A stretch of 64,000 nucleotides of DNA from VRUE01 sp963705635 (GTDB taxonomy: Bacteria; Actinomycetota; Thermoleophilia; Solirubrobacterales; 70-9). The notes below the pieces were generated by a model. It was not told the DNA's origin and did no database searches. It saw only the letters and a program-made list of their open reading frames with translations. The stretch lies in the NCBI GenBank assembly GCA_963705635.1, contig CAVPKH010000004.1, forward strand, positions 1 through 64,000. The letters run 5' to 3'. How positions within the stretch are numbered: the stretch's first letter is position 1; each line of letters begins with the position of its first letter. Shown here piece after piece: positions 56,500 through 64,000 of the stretch. The translations under genes were made by a program, and so were the position numbers.

Positions 56500-56739
56500 A
56501 TGAAAGACCTCCAGCAAGACATCCAAGAGCAGCTTCAAGAGCTCGACTCCGAGCTCGACCTGGTCGCGATCGAGCAGCCAGGCAAGGAAGCGCTGCGCCT
56601 CTTCATCGATCACCCCGGCGGCGTTGACCTCGCCCTCTGCGAGAAGGTGACGAGGCATCTCAACAATCTGCGGGCCGAGTACGCGCTGGAGGTCTCCTCG
56701 CCCGGTCCCAAGTACAGCAATCACAAGGAGCCCCAGTGA
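56500..56739 (+). CDS. rimP: Truncated RimP-like ribosome maturation factor (N-terminal domain only)
   Basis: This encodes 79 residues from ATG 56500. The chain matches only the first RimP domain: ELDLVAIEQPGKEALRLFID, HPGGVDLALCEKVTRHLNNL and RAEYALEVSSPGPKYSNH, where the E-V-S-S-P-G motif normally leads into a second SH3-like domain of ~70 residues. Here the chain stops 12 residues later at an intact TGA that overlaps the nusA GTG (GTGA), so the shortening is not an obvious local frameshift. RimP assists 30S subunit assembly. It is placed first in the nusA-infB operon, as is usual. Confidence 0.8.
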   Translation: MKDLQQDIQEQLQELDSELDLVAIEQPGKEALRLFIDHPGGVDLALCEKVTRHLNNLRAEYALEVSSPGPKYSNHKEPQ

Positions 56740-58403
56740 GCAAGGAGATCGTCGAAGCAGTCAAGGCACTGGAGCAGGAGAAGGGGATTGCGGCCGACAA
56801 GCTGATGGACGCGCTCGAGGACGCGCTCCTCTCCGCCTACAAGAAGACGCCGGGGGCGGCCAAATACGCCCGCGTCGACCTCGATCACGAAACCGGTGAC
56901 TTCCTCGTCTTCGAACTGATCCTGCCGCCGGAGCTGGAGGAGAAGCTGCTCGCCGAGGCCGCCGAGGCCCAGGAGGAGGAAGAGCGCGAAATCGACCCCG
57001 AAACCGGGGAGCTGCGTGAGCCCGAGGACCCCGAGCTGGACCCGGAGATGATCGCCCCCTACGAAGATCAGATCACCACCCGCGACGTCACCCCCGAAGA
57101 CTTCGGCCGCATCGCCGCCCAGACCGCCAAGCAGGTAATCCTGCAGCGGATCCGCGAGGCCGAACGGATGATGATGTTCGACGAGTACCAGGACCGCGTT
57201 GGCGAGCTGATCACCGGCATCATCCAGCAGTCCGACAAGCGCTACACGCTGGTCCAGCTGCGCGAGCGGGTCGAGGCGCTGCTGCCCAAGTCCGAGCAGG
57301 TCTACAACGAGCGCTACGACCACGGCATGCGGGTCAAGGCCGTGATCACCGACGTCTCCGACTCGACCAAAGGGCCGGCGATCGTCGTCTCCAGGCGCAG
57401 CTCGGAGCTGATCAAGAAGCTCTTCGAACTAGAGGTTCCCGAGATCTCCGACAAGCTGGTCGAGATCGTCGGCGTCGCCCGCGAGCCGGGCTACCGCTCG
57501 AAGATCGCGGTGATCTCCCACGCCGACGGCGTCGACCCGGTCGGCGCCTGCGTCGGCCCCCGCGGCTCGCGGGTGCGGATGGTCGTCTCCGAGCTGCGCG
57601 GCGAGAAGATCGACATCATTCCCCACAACGACGAGCCCGCTCGCTTCGTCGCCAAGGCGCTCTCGCCGGCGCGGGTGCGCGAGGTGATCGTCGACGACGA
57701 CGAGCGCCAGGCGACCGTGATCGTGCCGGACGACCAGCTCTCGCTGGCGATCGGCCGCGACGGCCAGAACGCCCGCCTCGCCGCCCGCCTGACCGGCTGG
57801 CGAGTCGACATCAAGTCCGAGACCGAGTTCGCCCAGGACGACGAGGAGATCGAGTACGCCGGCGAGGAGCAGTCCGACGGCCGCTGCATGGCGGTGCTCT
57901 CCAACGGCCGCCGCTGCCCCAACGCGGCGATCGCCGAGTCCACCTACTGCGGGCTTCCCCAGCATCAGGCGCTGAGCCGCTTCCAGACCAACCAGATGGC
58001 GGTGCTCGCCTCGGTGCCCGAGGCCGAAGTGGAAATCCTCGCCGATCCCGACGCTGACGAAGGCCAGGTGTCGCAGATCGTCGACAAGGCCGAAGCGGAA
58101 TTCGACGAGGCGGCGGCTGAGGCCGCCGAGGCCGAGCAGGTTGACGCCGAGGGCTCAGAGGAATCGGCTGCGGGTCCTGTCGCCGATGAGGACCCGTCGT
58201 CCTCGCAAGCTGCGGGCGACGTCCCCTCATCCACGCCACCCGCAGAAGAGGCGTCAGAGGAACTGCCTCAGGATGATGCCGCGGGAGAACCAGCTGCCGC
58301 CTCTGAGGCTGAGCAGGAGCAGGGTGAAGCGCCTGCGGAAGCTGAGCAGGATGAGCCCGAGGCGGCACCGGAGCCCGTGGCCGAGGAGGCAGAGCAGTCC
58401 TAG
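56736..58403 (+). CDS. nusA: Transcription termination/antitermination protein NusA with Cys3His insert and acidic tail
   Basis: This encodes 555 residues from GTG 56736. The N-terminal RNAP-binding domain (MDALEDALLSAYKKTPGAAK) is interrupted by an acidic segment (AEAAEAQEEEEREIDPETGE). S1 (GMRVKAVITDVSDSTKGPAI), KH1 (GVDPVGACVGPRGSRVRMVV) and KH2 (LSLAIGRDGQNARLAARLTG) follow. After KH2 there is an unusual metal-binding-like cluster C384-x9-C394-x10-C405-x4-H410 (MAVLSNGRRCPNAAIAEST), then a long Glu/Ala/Pro-rich tail (residues ~430-555). Ordinary NusA of actinobacteria is ~330-370 residues. NusA binds RNA polymerase and controls pausing, termination and rRNA antitermination. It overlaps infB by 1 bp; the usual ylxR gene between nusA and infB is absent. 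Confidence 0.93.
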   Translation: MSKEIVEAVKALEQEKGIAADKLMDALEDALLSAYKKTPGAAKYARVDLDHETGDFLVFELILPPELEEKLLAEAAEAQEEEEREIDPETGELREPEDPELDPEMIAPYEDQITTRDVTPEDFGRIAAQTAKQVILQRIREAERMMMFDEYQDRVGELITGIIQQSDKRYTLVQLRERVEALLPKSEQVYNERYDHGMRVKAVITDVSDSTKGPAIVVSRRSSELIKKLFELEVPEISDKLVEIVGVAREPGYRSKIAVISHADGVDPVGACVGPRGSRVRMVVSELRGEKIDIIPHNDEPARFVAKALSPARVREVIVDDDERQATVIVPDDQLSLAIGRDGQNARLAARLTGWRVDIKSETEFAQDDEEIEYAGEEQSDGRCMAVLSNGRRCPNAAIAESTYCGLPQHQALSRFQTNQMAVLASVPEAEVEILADPDADEGQVSQIVDKAEAEFDEAAAEAAEAEQVDAEGSEESAAGPVADEDPSSSQAAGDVPSSTPPAEEASEELPQDDAAGEPAAASEAEQEQGEAPAEAEQDEPEAAPEPVAEEAEQS

Positions 58404-60616
58404 TGGCAAAAAAACGGGTTCACGAGATCGCAAAAGAGCAAGGGCTCAGCAGCAAGGACCTCTTGGCGGCGCTGAAGGGCGCCGGCGTTGAGGCAAAAGC
58501 CGCTGCCTCCAGCGTTGAGGAGGCCGATGCGCTGAAGGCGATCCAGGCGGCCAAGGGGGACGGCGGGGCCGCCACGGCGACCAAGCCCGCGCCTCAAGCC
58601 GCTGCGCCGCAGAAAGCCGCGGAGGCCGCCAAGCCCGCGGCGAAGCCGGCTCCGACTTCCAAAGGCCCGGTGCGTCCCGCCGCCAAAGCCGCCGCGGGTG
58701 CCGCGGGCAAAAAGCGCCGCGTCGTGATCGATTCTCAGGCCGCCCGGCGCGATCAGATGGGCGGGCCGCCGCCGCAGCGCCCGCCGCGCAGGCGCGGGGG
58801 AAGGCGGCGCCGGCCGCTGCTCGAGGAGCCACCGCCCAAAACCGAGGCGGCGGAGCCCGAGGCGACCAAGGTCCCCTCGGGGGCGACCGTGCGCGAGGTG
58901 GCCGAGCTGCTCGGCCTCGGCAGCGCCGAGGTGATCAAGAAGCTGATGACGATGGGGGAGATGGCGACCCTGACGCAGACCCTCACCGACGAGTCGATCT
59001 CGGCGATCGCCGACGAGTACGACCGCAAGCTGGAGATCGTCACGACCGCCGACGAGGAGCCCGAGGAACCCGCGTTCGAGGACACCGACGAGGAGCTGGC
59101 TGACCGGCCGCCGGTGGTCACGATCATGGGCCACGTCGACCACGGCAAGACCTCGCTGCTCGACGCGATCCGCGAGACCGAGGTTGCTGCTGGAGAGGCC
59201 GGCGGCATCACCCAGCACATCGGCGCCTACCAGGTCCACCACGCCGAGAAGACGATCACCTTCCTCGACACCCCCGGCCACGCCGCCTTTACCGCGATGC
59301 GCGCCCGCGGCGCCAAGGTCACCGACATCGCCGTCGTCGTCGTCGCCGCCGATGACGGCGTGATGCCGCAGACCAAAGAGGCGATCGACCACGCCCGCGC
59401 CGCCGACGTGCCGATCCTGATCGCGGTCAACAAGATCGACAAGGAGGGCGCCCAGCCGGACCGCGTCCGCAACGAGCTCGCCGCCGACGGCCTCACCCCG
59501 GAGGACTGGGGCGGCGAAACGGTCTACGTCGACGTCTCGGCCAAGACCCACGAAGGCCTCGACAAGCTGCTCGAGATGATCCTGCTCGTCACCGAGCTGG
59601 AGGAACTTGGCGCCAACCCCGACGCGCCCGCCTCGGGCACCGTGGTCGAGTCCCAGCTCGACCCCGGCCGTGGCCCCGTGGTCACGATCCTGGTCCAGCG
59701 CGGCACGCTCAGCGTCGGCGACTCGCTGGTCGCCGGACCGCAGTGGGGCAGGGTGCGGGCGATGCACGACTTCACCGGCAAGCGGGTGCAGAGCGCCGGG
59801 CCGGGGATGCCGGTCGAGGTGCTCGGATTCGATGGCGTTGCCGACGCCGGCGAGTTCGTCCACGCGGTCGAGAACGATCGCCGCGCCCGCCAGCTCGCCC
59901 AGGAGCGCGGCAACCGGCTCAAGACCGAGCAGCTGGCCCGCCGCCAGGCGCGCAAGGTCAGCCTCGAGGAGGTCTTCTCGCGGGTCCAGGAGGGCGAGAT
60001 CAAGGAGCTCAACATCGTCCTCAAGGCCGACGTCGCCGGCTCGCTGGAGGCGCTCCAGGACGAGATCGCCAAGGTCCCCCAGGAACGCGTCGCGATCAAC
60101 ATCATCCACTCGCAGACGGGCGGCATCAACGAGTCCGACGTGATGCTGGCCTCGGCCTCGGAAGCGATCATCATCGGCTTCAACGTGCGGCCGCTGGCCG
60201 ACGCTCGCCGCGCCTCCGAGCGCGAGGGCGTCGACGTCCGCACCTACTCGGTCATCTACAAAATCACCGAGGACCTGCGCAACGCGATGGAGGGCCTGCT
60301 GGAGGCGGTCGAGGTCGAGGAGACGCTCGGCGAGGCCGAAATCAAACAGACCTTCAAGGCCTCCAAGGTCGGCCGCATCGCCGGCTGCATCGTCACCGAA
60401 GGCAAGGTCGCCCGCGACGCCAGCGTCCGCCTCGTTCGCGAGGGCACGGTGATCTGGAACGGCAAACTCGGCTCCCTGCGCCGCTTCAAAGACAACGTGC
60501 AGGAAGTCGAGGAGGGCCAGGAGTGCGGCGTCGTCCTCGACGGCTACGCTGACGTCAAGGAGGGGGACATGCTCGAGTTCTTCAAGACAAAGCAGGTCGA
60601 GCAGACGCTGGAGTAG
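58403..60616 (+). CDS. infB: Translation initiation factor IF-2
   Basis: This encodes 737 residues from GTG 58403. A short N-terminal domain (KRVHEIAKEQGLSSKDLLAA) is followed by an Ala/Lys/Pro-rich linker and a basic patch (RPPRRRGGRRRRPLL). The GTPase domain has G1 GHVDHGKTSLLD (~residue 243), G3 DTPGHAAFTAMRARGA, G4 NKIDKEGAQ and the SAK motif VDVSAKTHEGLDKLLEM. Domains II-IV follow (PVVTILVQRGTLSVGDSLVA, NIVLKADVAGSLEALQDEIA, GMLEFFKTK-like end DMLEFFKTKQVEQT). It binds fMet-tRNA and joins ribosomal subunits. The 824-residue open frame on the opposite strand is a codon-bias shadow. Confidence 0.97.
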   Translation: MAKKRVHEIAKEQGLSSKDLLAALKGAGVEAKAAASSVEEADALKAIQAAKGDGGAATATKPAPQAAAPQKAAEAAKPAAKPAPTSKGPVRPAAKAAAGAAGKKRRVVIDSQAARRDQMGGPPPQRPPRRRGGRRRRPLLEEPPPKTEAAEPEATKVPSGATVREVAELLGLGSAEVIKKLMTMGEMATLTQTLTDESISAIADEYDRKLEIVTTADEEPEEPAFEDTDEELADRPPVVTIMGHVDHGKTSLLDAIRETEVAAGEAGGITQHIGAYQVHHAEKTITFLDTPGHAAFTAMRARGAKVTDIAVVVVAADDGVMPQTKEAIDHARAADVPILIAVNKIDKEGAQPDRVRNELAADGLTPEDWGGETVYVDVSAKTHEGLDKLLEMILLVTELEELGANPDAPASGTVVESQLDPGRGPVVTILVQRGTLSVGDSLVAGPQWGRVRAMHDFTGKRVQSAGPGMPVEVLGFDGVADAGEFVHAVENDRRARQLAQERGNRLKTEQLARRQARKVSLEEVFSRVQEGEIKELNIVLKADVAGSLEALQDEIAKVPQERVAINIIHSQTGGINESDVMLASASEAIIIGFNVRPLADARRASEREGVDVRTYSVIYKITEDLRNAMEGLLEAVEVEETLGEAEIKQTFKASKVGRIAGCIVTEGKVARDASVRLVREGTVIWNGKLGSLRRFKDNVQEVEEGQECGVVLDGYADVKEGDMLEFFKTKQVEQTLE

Positions 60617-60617
60617 G

Positions 60618-60956
60618 ATGGCGACCCCTCGCATGCGCCGCATCAACGAGGTGCTTCGTGAGGTCGTCGGCGCGGCGATTGCCGAGTTGAGCGACCCACG
60701 CATCGGTTTCGTAACCGTGACTTCGGTGGAGACAAGCCCGGACCTGCGCGCCGCCAAGGTGCACGTCAGCGTGCTCGGATCCGAGCAGGAGCGGGCCGAC
60801 ACGATGACCGGGCTGACCTCCTCGCACGGGGTGCTGCAGTCGAAGATCGCCGCCGAGACGCGGATGAAGCGCACCCCGACGCTCTCCTTCCACTACGACG
60901 AGACCGTCGCGCAGGGCATGCGGATCTCGCGCCTGCTCGAGGAGGAGGAACCGTGA
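60618..60956 (+). CDS. rbfA: Ribosome-binding factor A
   Basis: This encodes 112 residues. The single KH-like domain reads RMRRINEVLREVVGAAIAEL, SDPRIGFVTVTSVETSPDLR, AAKVHVSVLGSEQERADTMT and AAETRMKRTPTLSFHYDETV, with the family R-x-x-PxLxFxxD pattern. It aids late 30S maturation, especially at low temperature. It starts 1 bp after the infB stop and overlaps the DHH gene by 4 bp. Confidence 0.95.
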   Translation: MATPRMRRINEVLREVVGAAIAELSDPRIGFVTVTSVETSPDLRAAKVHVSVLGSEQERADTMTGLTSSHGVLQSKIAAETRMKRTPTLSFHYDETVAQGMRISRLLEEEEP

Positions 60957-61957
60957 GCGAGGCGGCCGGGGTGGCAAGCGCCGGCATCGAGGAGGTGGCG
61001 GGCGAGCTGCGCCAGCGCGAGCGCTTCCTGCTGACCGCCCACGAGGGCCCCGACGGCGACGCGCTCGGCTCCCTGCTCGGCATGCACCACCTGCTCACCC
61101 AGCTCGGCAAGGACTCGGTGATGTTCATGGCGGCAAAGGAGTTCCCGCTGCCGATCGAGTACCGCTTCCTGCCGCTCGAGGAGGTCTTCCACGAGGCGCC
61201 GGCGGACATGGCGGACCGCACCGTGGTCTTCCTCGACTGCGGCAACGTCGACCGCATGCCGGTCGACTTCCTCACCGCCGGCGACAACTTCACGATCAAC
61301 ATCGACCACCATCACGACAACACCCTCTTCGGCGACGCCAACCTGGTCGAAACGCGCGCTTCCTCGACCGCCGAGATCGTCTACAAGCTGGCCGTCCTGC
61401 TCGGGGTCGAGATCACGCCGGAGATCGCCTCGGCGCTCTACGTCGGCCTGGTCACCGACACCGGCAAGTTCATGTACGAGAACACCGACGCCGGCACGCA
61501 CCGGATCGCCGCCGAGCTGATCGACGCCGGGGTCGAGGTCGACGAGACCTACCGCCGGCTCTACGAGCACGTGCCGATCGAGAAGCTGCGGCTGCTCTCG
61601 CGGGCCCTCGACGGCATCGAACGCAACTGCGACGGGCGCCTCGTCACCACCTACATCGCCGCCGCCGACTACGAGGCAAGCGGCGCCGGCGAGGAGATGA
61701 CCGAGGGGATCATCGACCACCTGCGCTCGGTCGAAGGCTCGAAGGTGGCGGCGCTGATCCGCGACCAAGGCGATCGAGGCCGCGCCGCCCGCAAGGTCAG
61801 CCTGCGCTCCAGCGGCGGCGACCTCGACGTCTCGGCGATTGCCCGCAAGCACGGGGGAGGGGGGCACAAGCGCGCCGCCGGCTTCTCCACCGACCTCGAG
61901 CTCGACGAGCTGGTCAGCTTCCTCTGCGGCGAGGTAAAAGCCCAGCTCGGCCCCTGA
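60953..61957 (+). CDS. nrnA: DHH/DHHA1 phosphoesterase, NrnA-like (nanoRNase/pAp phosphatase)
   Basis: This encodes 334 residues from GTG 60953. Metal-binding motifs are FLLTAHEGPDGDALGSLLG (motif I), VVFLDCGNVDRMPVDF, INIDHHHDNTLFGDANLVET (DHH at residues 118-120) and LVTDTGKFMYENTDAGTHRI. The DHHA1 end reads KHGGGGHKRAAGFSTDLELD. The family degrades 2-5-nt RNA and 3'-phosphoadenosine 5'-phosphate, or cyclic dinucleotide products. Its place between rbfA and truB is a conserved actinobacterial and firmicute arrangement. Confidence 0.93.
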   Translation: MSEAAGVASAGIEEVAGELRQRERFLLTAHEGPDGDALGSLLGMHHLLTQLGKDSVMFMAAKEFPLPIEYRFLPLEEVFHEAPADMADRTVVFLDCGNVDRMPVDFLTAGDNFTINIDHHHDNTLFGDANLVETRASSTAEIVYKLAVLLGVEITPEIASALYVGLVTDTGKFMYENTDAGTHRIAAELIDAGVEVDETYRRLYEHVPIEKLRLLSRALDGIERNCDGRLVTTYIAAADYEASGAGEEMTEGIIDHLRSVEGSKVAALIRDQGDRGRAARKVSLRSSGGDLDVSAIARKHGGGGHKRAAGFSTDLELDELVSFLCGEVKAQLGP

Positions 61958-61959
61958 GC

Positions 61960-62613
61960 GTGCCCCGAGACCAGTCCCCTGGCGCGGTGCTGCTCTGCGA
62001 CAAGCCGGCGGGGATAACCTCGCACGACATGGTCGCCCGGGTACGACGCGAGCGCCGCTGCAAAGTCGGTCACGCCGGCACCCTGGATCCCTTCGCGACC
62101 GGCCTCCTGCTGATGCTGCTCGGCCGCGCCACCCGCCTGCAGCGGCACCTGGTCGGCCTGCCGAAGACCTACGTCGCGACGGCCCGGCTTGGCTGGCGCT
62201 CCAGCACCGGCGACCCCGATGGCGAGCTGCGCAAAACCGGCCGCCTGCCGGCCTCGCTGCAGCTCCCCACCGGGACGGTTCGGCAGCGCCTGCCGATGAC
62301 CTCGGCGGTGCGAGTCGGCGGCGAGCGCCTCTACCGCAAGGCCCACCGGGGCGAGATCGTCGAAACTCCGGAACGCGATGTCGAGGTCCACAGAGCCGAT
62401 CTGCTCGAGCATGACGAGGGAAGCGCGACCTATGAGATCGAATGCTCGAAGGGCACCTACATCCGCACCCTGGTCGAGACGCTCGACGACGCCTACTGCG
62501 CGCAGCTGCGCCGGACCGCAATTGGGCCCTTTCGCGTCGATGGCGCCGGCGAGGAGCTGAGCGTGGATCGGGTCGCGGAGCTGGTTCCCGCCGTCAAGGA
62601 GGCGCTGCGCTGA
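61960..62613 (+). CDS. truB: tRNA pseudouridine(55) synthase
   Basis: This encodes 217 residues from GTG 61960. The start AVLLCDKPAGITSHDMVARV and the catalytic motif KVGHAGTLDPFATGLLLMLL (nucleophile Asp43) are typical, followed by GRATRLQRHLVGLPKTYVAT and IECSKGTYIRTLVETLDDAY (RNA-binding loop). It makes pseudouridine 55 in the T loop of tRNA. It lacks most of the C-terminal PUA domain present in longer TruB proteins (~290-310), ending shortly after VDRVAELVPAVKEAL. The stop shares a base with the ribF start (TGATG). Confidence 0.94.
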   Translation: MPRDQSPGAVLLCDKPAGITSHDMVARVRRERRCKVGHAGTLDPFATGLLLMLLGRATRLQRHLVGLPKTYVATARLGWRSSTGDPDGELRKTGRLPASLQLPTGTVRQRLPMTSAVRVGGERLYRKAHRGEIVETPERDVEVHRADLLEHDEGSATYEIECSKGTYIRTLVETLDDAYCAQLRRTAIGPFRVDGAGEELSVDRVAELVPAVKEALR

Positions 62614-63512
62614 TGCCGAACATCGAAGTCACCTCGCTGCCCGACGCGGCGCCGCGGCCGCGGCACGTCGCGATCGGCACCTTCGACGGCGTCCACCGCG
62701 GTCACCAGGCGGTGATCGACAGTGCCGACACGGTGCTCACCTTCGATCCCCACCCGCTAGAGGTCCTGCACCCGGCGGCGCTGCCGAAGCTGATCATGCC
62801 CTTCGGCGTCAAGCGCGACGTGATCGAGGGGCTGGGCGTGCGCGAGCTGGTCGTCATCCCCTTCGACCGCGAGTTCGCCCAGCGCAGCGCCGAGGAATTC
62901 GTCGAGGGGGTGCTGGTTGAACGACTCGGCGCCGAGCGCGTCTCGGTCGGGGAGAACTTCCGCTTCGGCGCCAAGGCCAAAGGCGATCCGGCGATGCTGG
63001 CGCAGCACGCGGAGTTCGGGACGCGCGTCGTCCCCCTGGTCGAGGTCGACGGCGAGACGGTCTCCTCGACCCGGATCAGGGCGCTGGTCGCGGCCGGCGA
63101 CATGGAGGGCGCCCGGCACTGCCTCGGCGCCCCCTTCATGGTCGAGGGCGAAGTCGTCAGCGGCGACCAGCGCGGCCGCGAGCTTGGCTTCCCAACGGCG
63201 AATCTGGTGCCTGATGACCGCCTGGCGATTCCCGGCCACGGCGTCTACGCGGCCTTTGCCAACGGCGTTCCCGCCGCCGTCAACGTCGGCGTGCGGCCCA
63301 CCTTCGAGAGCGGGCGCGGCGTTCTGATCGAGACCTACCTGATCGACTTCGAGGGCGACCTCTACGGGACCGACCTCCGCGTCGCCTTCGTCGCCCGCCT
63401 GCGTGGCGAGAAGCGCTTCCCGGGAGTGGAGGAGCTGATCGCCCAGATGCGGGTCGATGTCGAGGACGCGAAGCGGGTCTGCGCTGGCTTCGTGTCATCG
63501 CCGTCCGACTGA
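62613..63512 (+). CDS. ribF: Bifunctional riboflavin kinase/FAD synthetase
   Basis: This encodes 299 residues from ATG 62613; the longer open frame overlaps truB and is not family-like. The N-terminal nucleotidyltransferase half has HVAIGTFDGVHRGHQAVIDS, TFDPHPLEVLHP and VSVGENFRFGAKAKGDPAML with VDGETVSSTRIRALVAAGD. The C-terminal flavokinase half has GEVVSGDQRGRELGFPTANL, PGHGVYAAFANGVPAAVNVG and IETYLIDFEGDLYGTDLRVA. It converts riboflavin to FMN and then FAD. It is the last gene of the rimP-ribF transcription unit in this window. Confidence 0.95.
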   Translation: MPNIEVTSLPDAAPRPRHVAIGTFDGVHRGHQAVIDSADTVLTFDPHPLEVLHPAALPKLIMPFGVKRDVIEGLGVRELVVIPFDREFAQRSAEEFVEGVLVERLGAERVSVGENFRFGAKAKGDPAMLAQHAEFGTRVVPLVEVDGETVSSTRIRALVAAGDMEGARHCLGAPFMVEGEVVSGDQRGRELGFPTANLVPDDRLAIPGHGVYAAFANGVPAAVNVGVRPTFESGRGVLIETYLIDFEGDLYGTDLRVAFVARLRGEKRFPGVEELIAQMRVDVEDAKRVCAGFVSSPSD

Positions 63513-63564
63513 GCCCGCTCCCTTCGCGGTGACCCGCTGCTCAGGGGCCTCGGTAGGGGAATTT

Positions 63565-63599
63565 GCACCGGCACAGGAGGGATGCGAGACTGCCGGTGC
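63565..63599 (+). terminator. Inverted repeat downstream of ribF
   Basis: GCACCGGCA (63565-63573) and TGCCGGTGC (63591-63599) are perfect complements around a 17-base spacer. It is followed by GT-rich rather than T-rich sequence. It may terminate the ribF transcript or act in the leader of the collagen-like gene, which starts 36 bases later. Confidence 0.45.
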
Positions 63600-63634
63600 C
63601 GTACCACTCTGTCCGTCCAGTCCGGGAGGTTCAC

Positions 63635-64000
63635 GTGTCGAGCATCCGACGCCGTCTCAGCTTCGCGAACGTCGTTTCCTGCATTGCCCTCTTCGTCGCT
63701 CTGGGCGGTGCCAGCTATGCGGCCATCCAGCTGCCGAAGAACAGCGTCGGCGCCAAGCAGATCAAGCCGAGTGCCGTCAACTCCTCAAAGATCAAGAACG
63801 GCTCACTGGACGTCACGGACTTTAAGCCCTCTCAACTCTCCCAGCTCAAGGGGCCCACGGGGCCGACAGGGCCGAGGGGAGCGAGTGGGCCACAGGGAGA
63901 TCCTGGGCCCCTGCTCCAGACCCTCCCCTCGAGGAAGACCGAGACCGGATCCTATGGCTTCGCGGGTACTCGCCAGGAAAACGGCAACCCCTACACGCCG
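63635..64000 (+). CDS. Collagen-like-repeat exported protein (partial, runs off the right edge)
   Basis: GTG 63635 is preceded by GGGAGG at 6 bases, and the frame is open to the window end (122 codons). An export signal with a basic start (SIRRRLSFANVVSCIALFVA, LGGASYAA) is followed by a short repeat-like motif (LPKNSVGAKQIKPSAVNSSK, IKNGSLDVTDFKPSQLS). A collagen-type Gly-X-Y stretch comes next (GPTGPTGPRGASGPQGDPGP). This signal plus K-N-S-V-G-x-x-Q-(I/L)-K layout is frequent in Solirubrobacterales surface proteins. Function is unknown; the C-terminal domain lies outside the window. Confidence 0.85.
   Translation, partial: MSSIRRRLSFANVVSCIALFVALGGASYAAIQLPKNSVGAKQIKPSAVNSSKIKNGSLDVTDFKPSQLSQLKGPTGPTGPRGASGPQGDPGPLLQTLPSRKTETGSYGFAGTRQENGNPYTP

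Noticed and set aside
58400..60874. An 824-codon open frame on the minus strand opposite infB and rbfA
   Set aside because: It is rich in Val/Asp/Leu patterns produced by reading GC-rich codons antisense, has no recognisable domain, and lies fully opposite a well-supported IF-2 gene.

Overview
The window is GC-rich (about 70 %) chromosomal DNA, most likely from an actinomycete of the class Thermoleophilia (Solirubrobacterales-like). The main reasons are the gene order pyrR-pyrB-pyrC-carA-carB followed by mihF-gmk-rpoZ-coaBC, with actinobacterial IHF; frequent GTG and TTG starts; a surface protein that joins an N,N-dimethylformamidase-beta-like domain to PKD and LamG repeats; and the start of a collagen-like (GPT/GPR) protein at the right edge. 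The assignment is inference from gene content. No insertion sequence, prophage or CRISPR array is visible.

Left third (about 1-30.7 kb): a cell-surface polysaccharide and surface-protein region. It holds a membrane glycosyltransferase-like protein, two flippases, a stand-alone adenylation-domain enzyme, three tandem paralogous beta-helix proteins, an ~8.5 kb multidomain DMFase/PKD/LamG gene, glycosyltransferases (an unclassified GT1/GT4-like enzyme, a GT2 and a GT4), a methyltransferase, an O-antigen-ligase-like polymerase, a Wzz-like chain-length protein, a DegT sugar aminotransferase, a hexapeptide acyltransferase, a LuxR regulator and a diacylglycerol-kinase-like enzyme. Together they fit a Wzx/Wzy-type exopolysaccharide pathway. 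Many genes here carry single-base frameshifts, and essential genes further right do too, so residual indel errors are a better explanation than gene decay.

Middle (30.7-44.7 kb): a flavin hydroxy-acid oxidase; a corA-HIT-phosphohexomutase-MBL operon; a SAM-I riboswitch with a readable terminator/antiterminator that controls a threonine-synthase-like PLP enzyme plus a MoaD/ThiS sulfur carrier; a CDP-glucose pair (cytidylyltransferase and 4,6-dehydratase) coupled to a delta-60-repeat secreted protein; an HMCES/YedK protein; a lipoprotein-like hypothetical; an alpha/beta hydrolase; tRNA-Arg(CCG); and RNase Z.

Right third (44.7-64 kb): the pyrimidine operon behind a PyrR-binding hairpin (pyrR, pyrB, pyrC, carA, carB, pyrK, pyrD), then mihF, gmk, rpoZ and coaBC, then the transcription/translation operon rimP (one domain only), nusA (with an added Cys3His cluster and acidic tail), infB, rbfA, nrnA, truB and ribF. 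The two most unusual items are the SAM-riboswitch/threonine-synthase-like/sulfur-carrier unit, which may be a protein-thiocarboxylate route to homocysteine, and a ~90-nt structured element present twice, at the pyrK-pyrD junction and in front of rimP.
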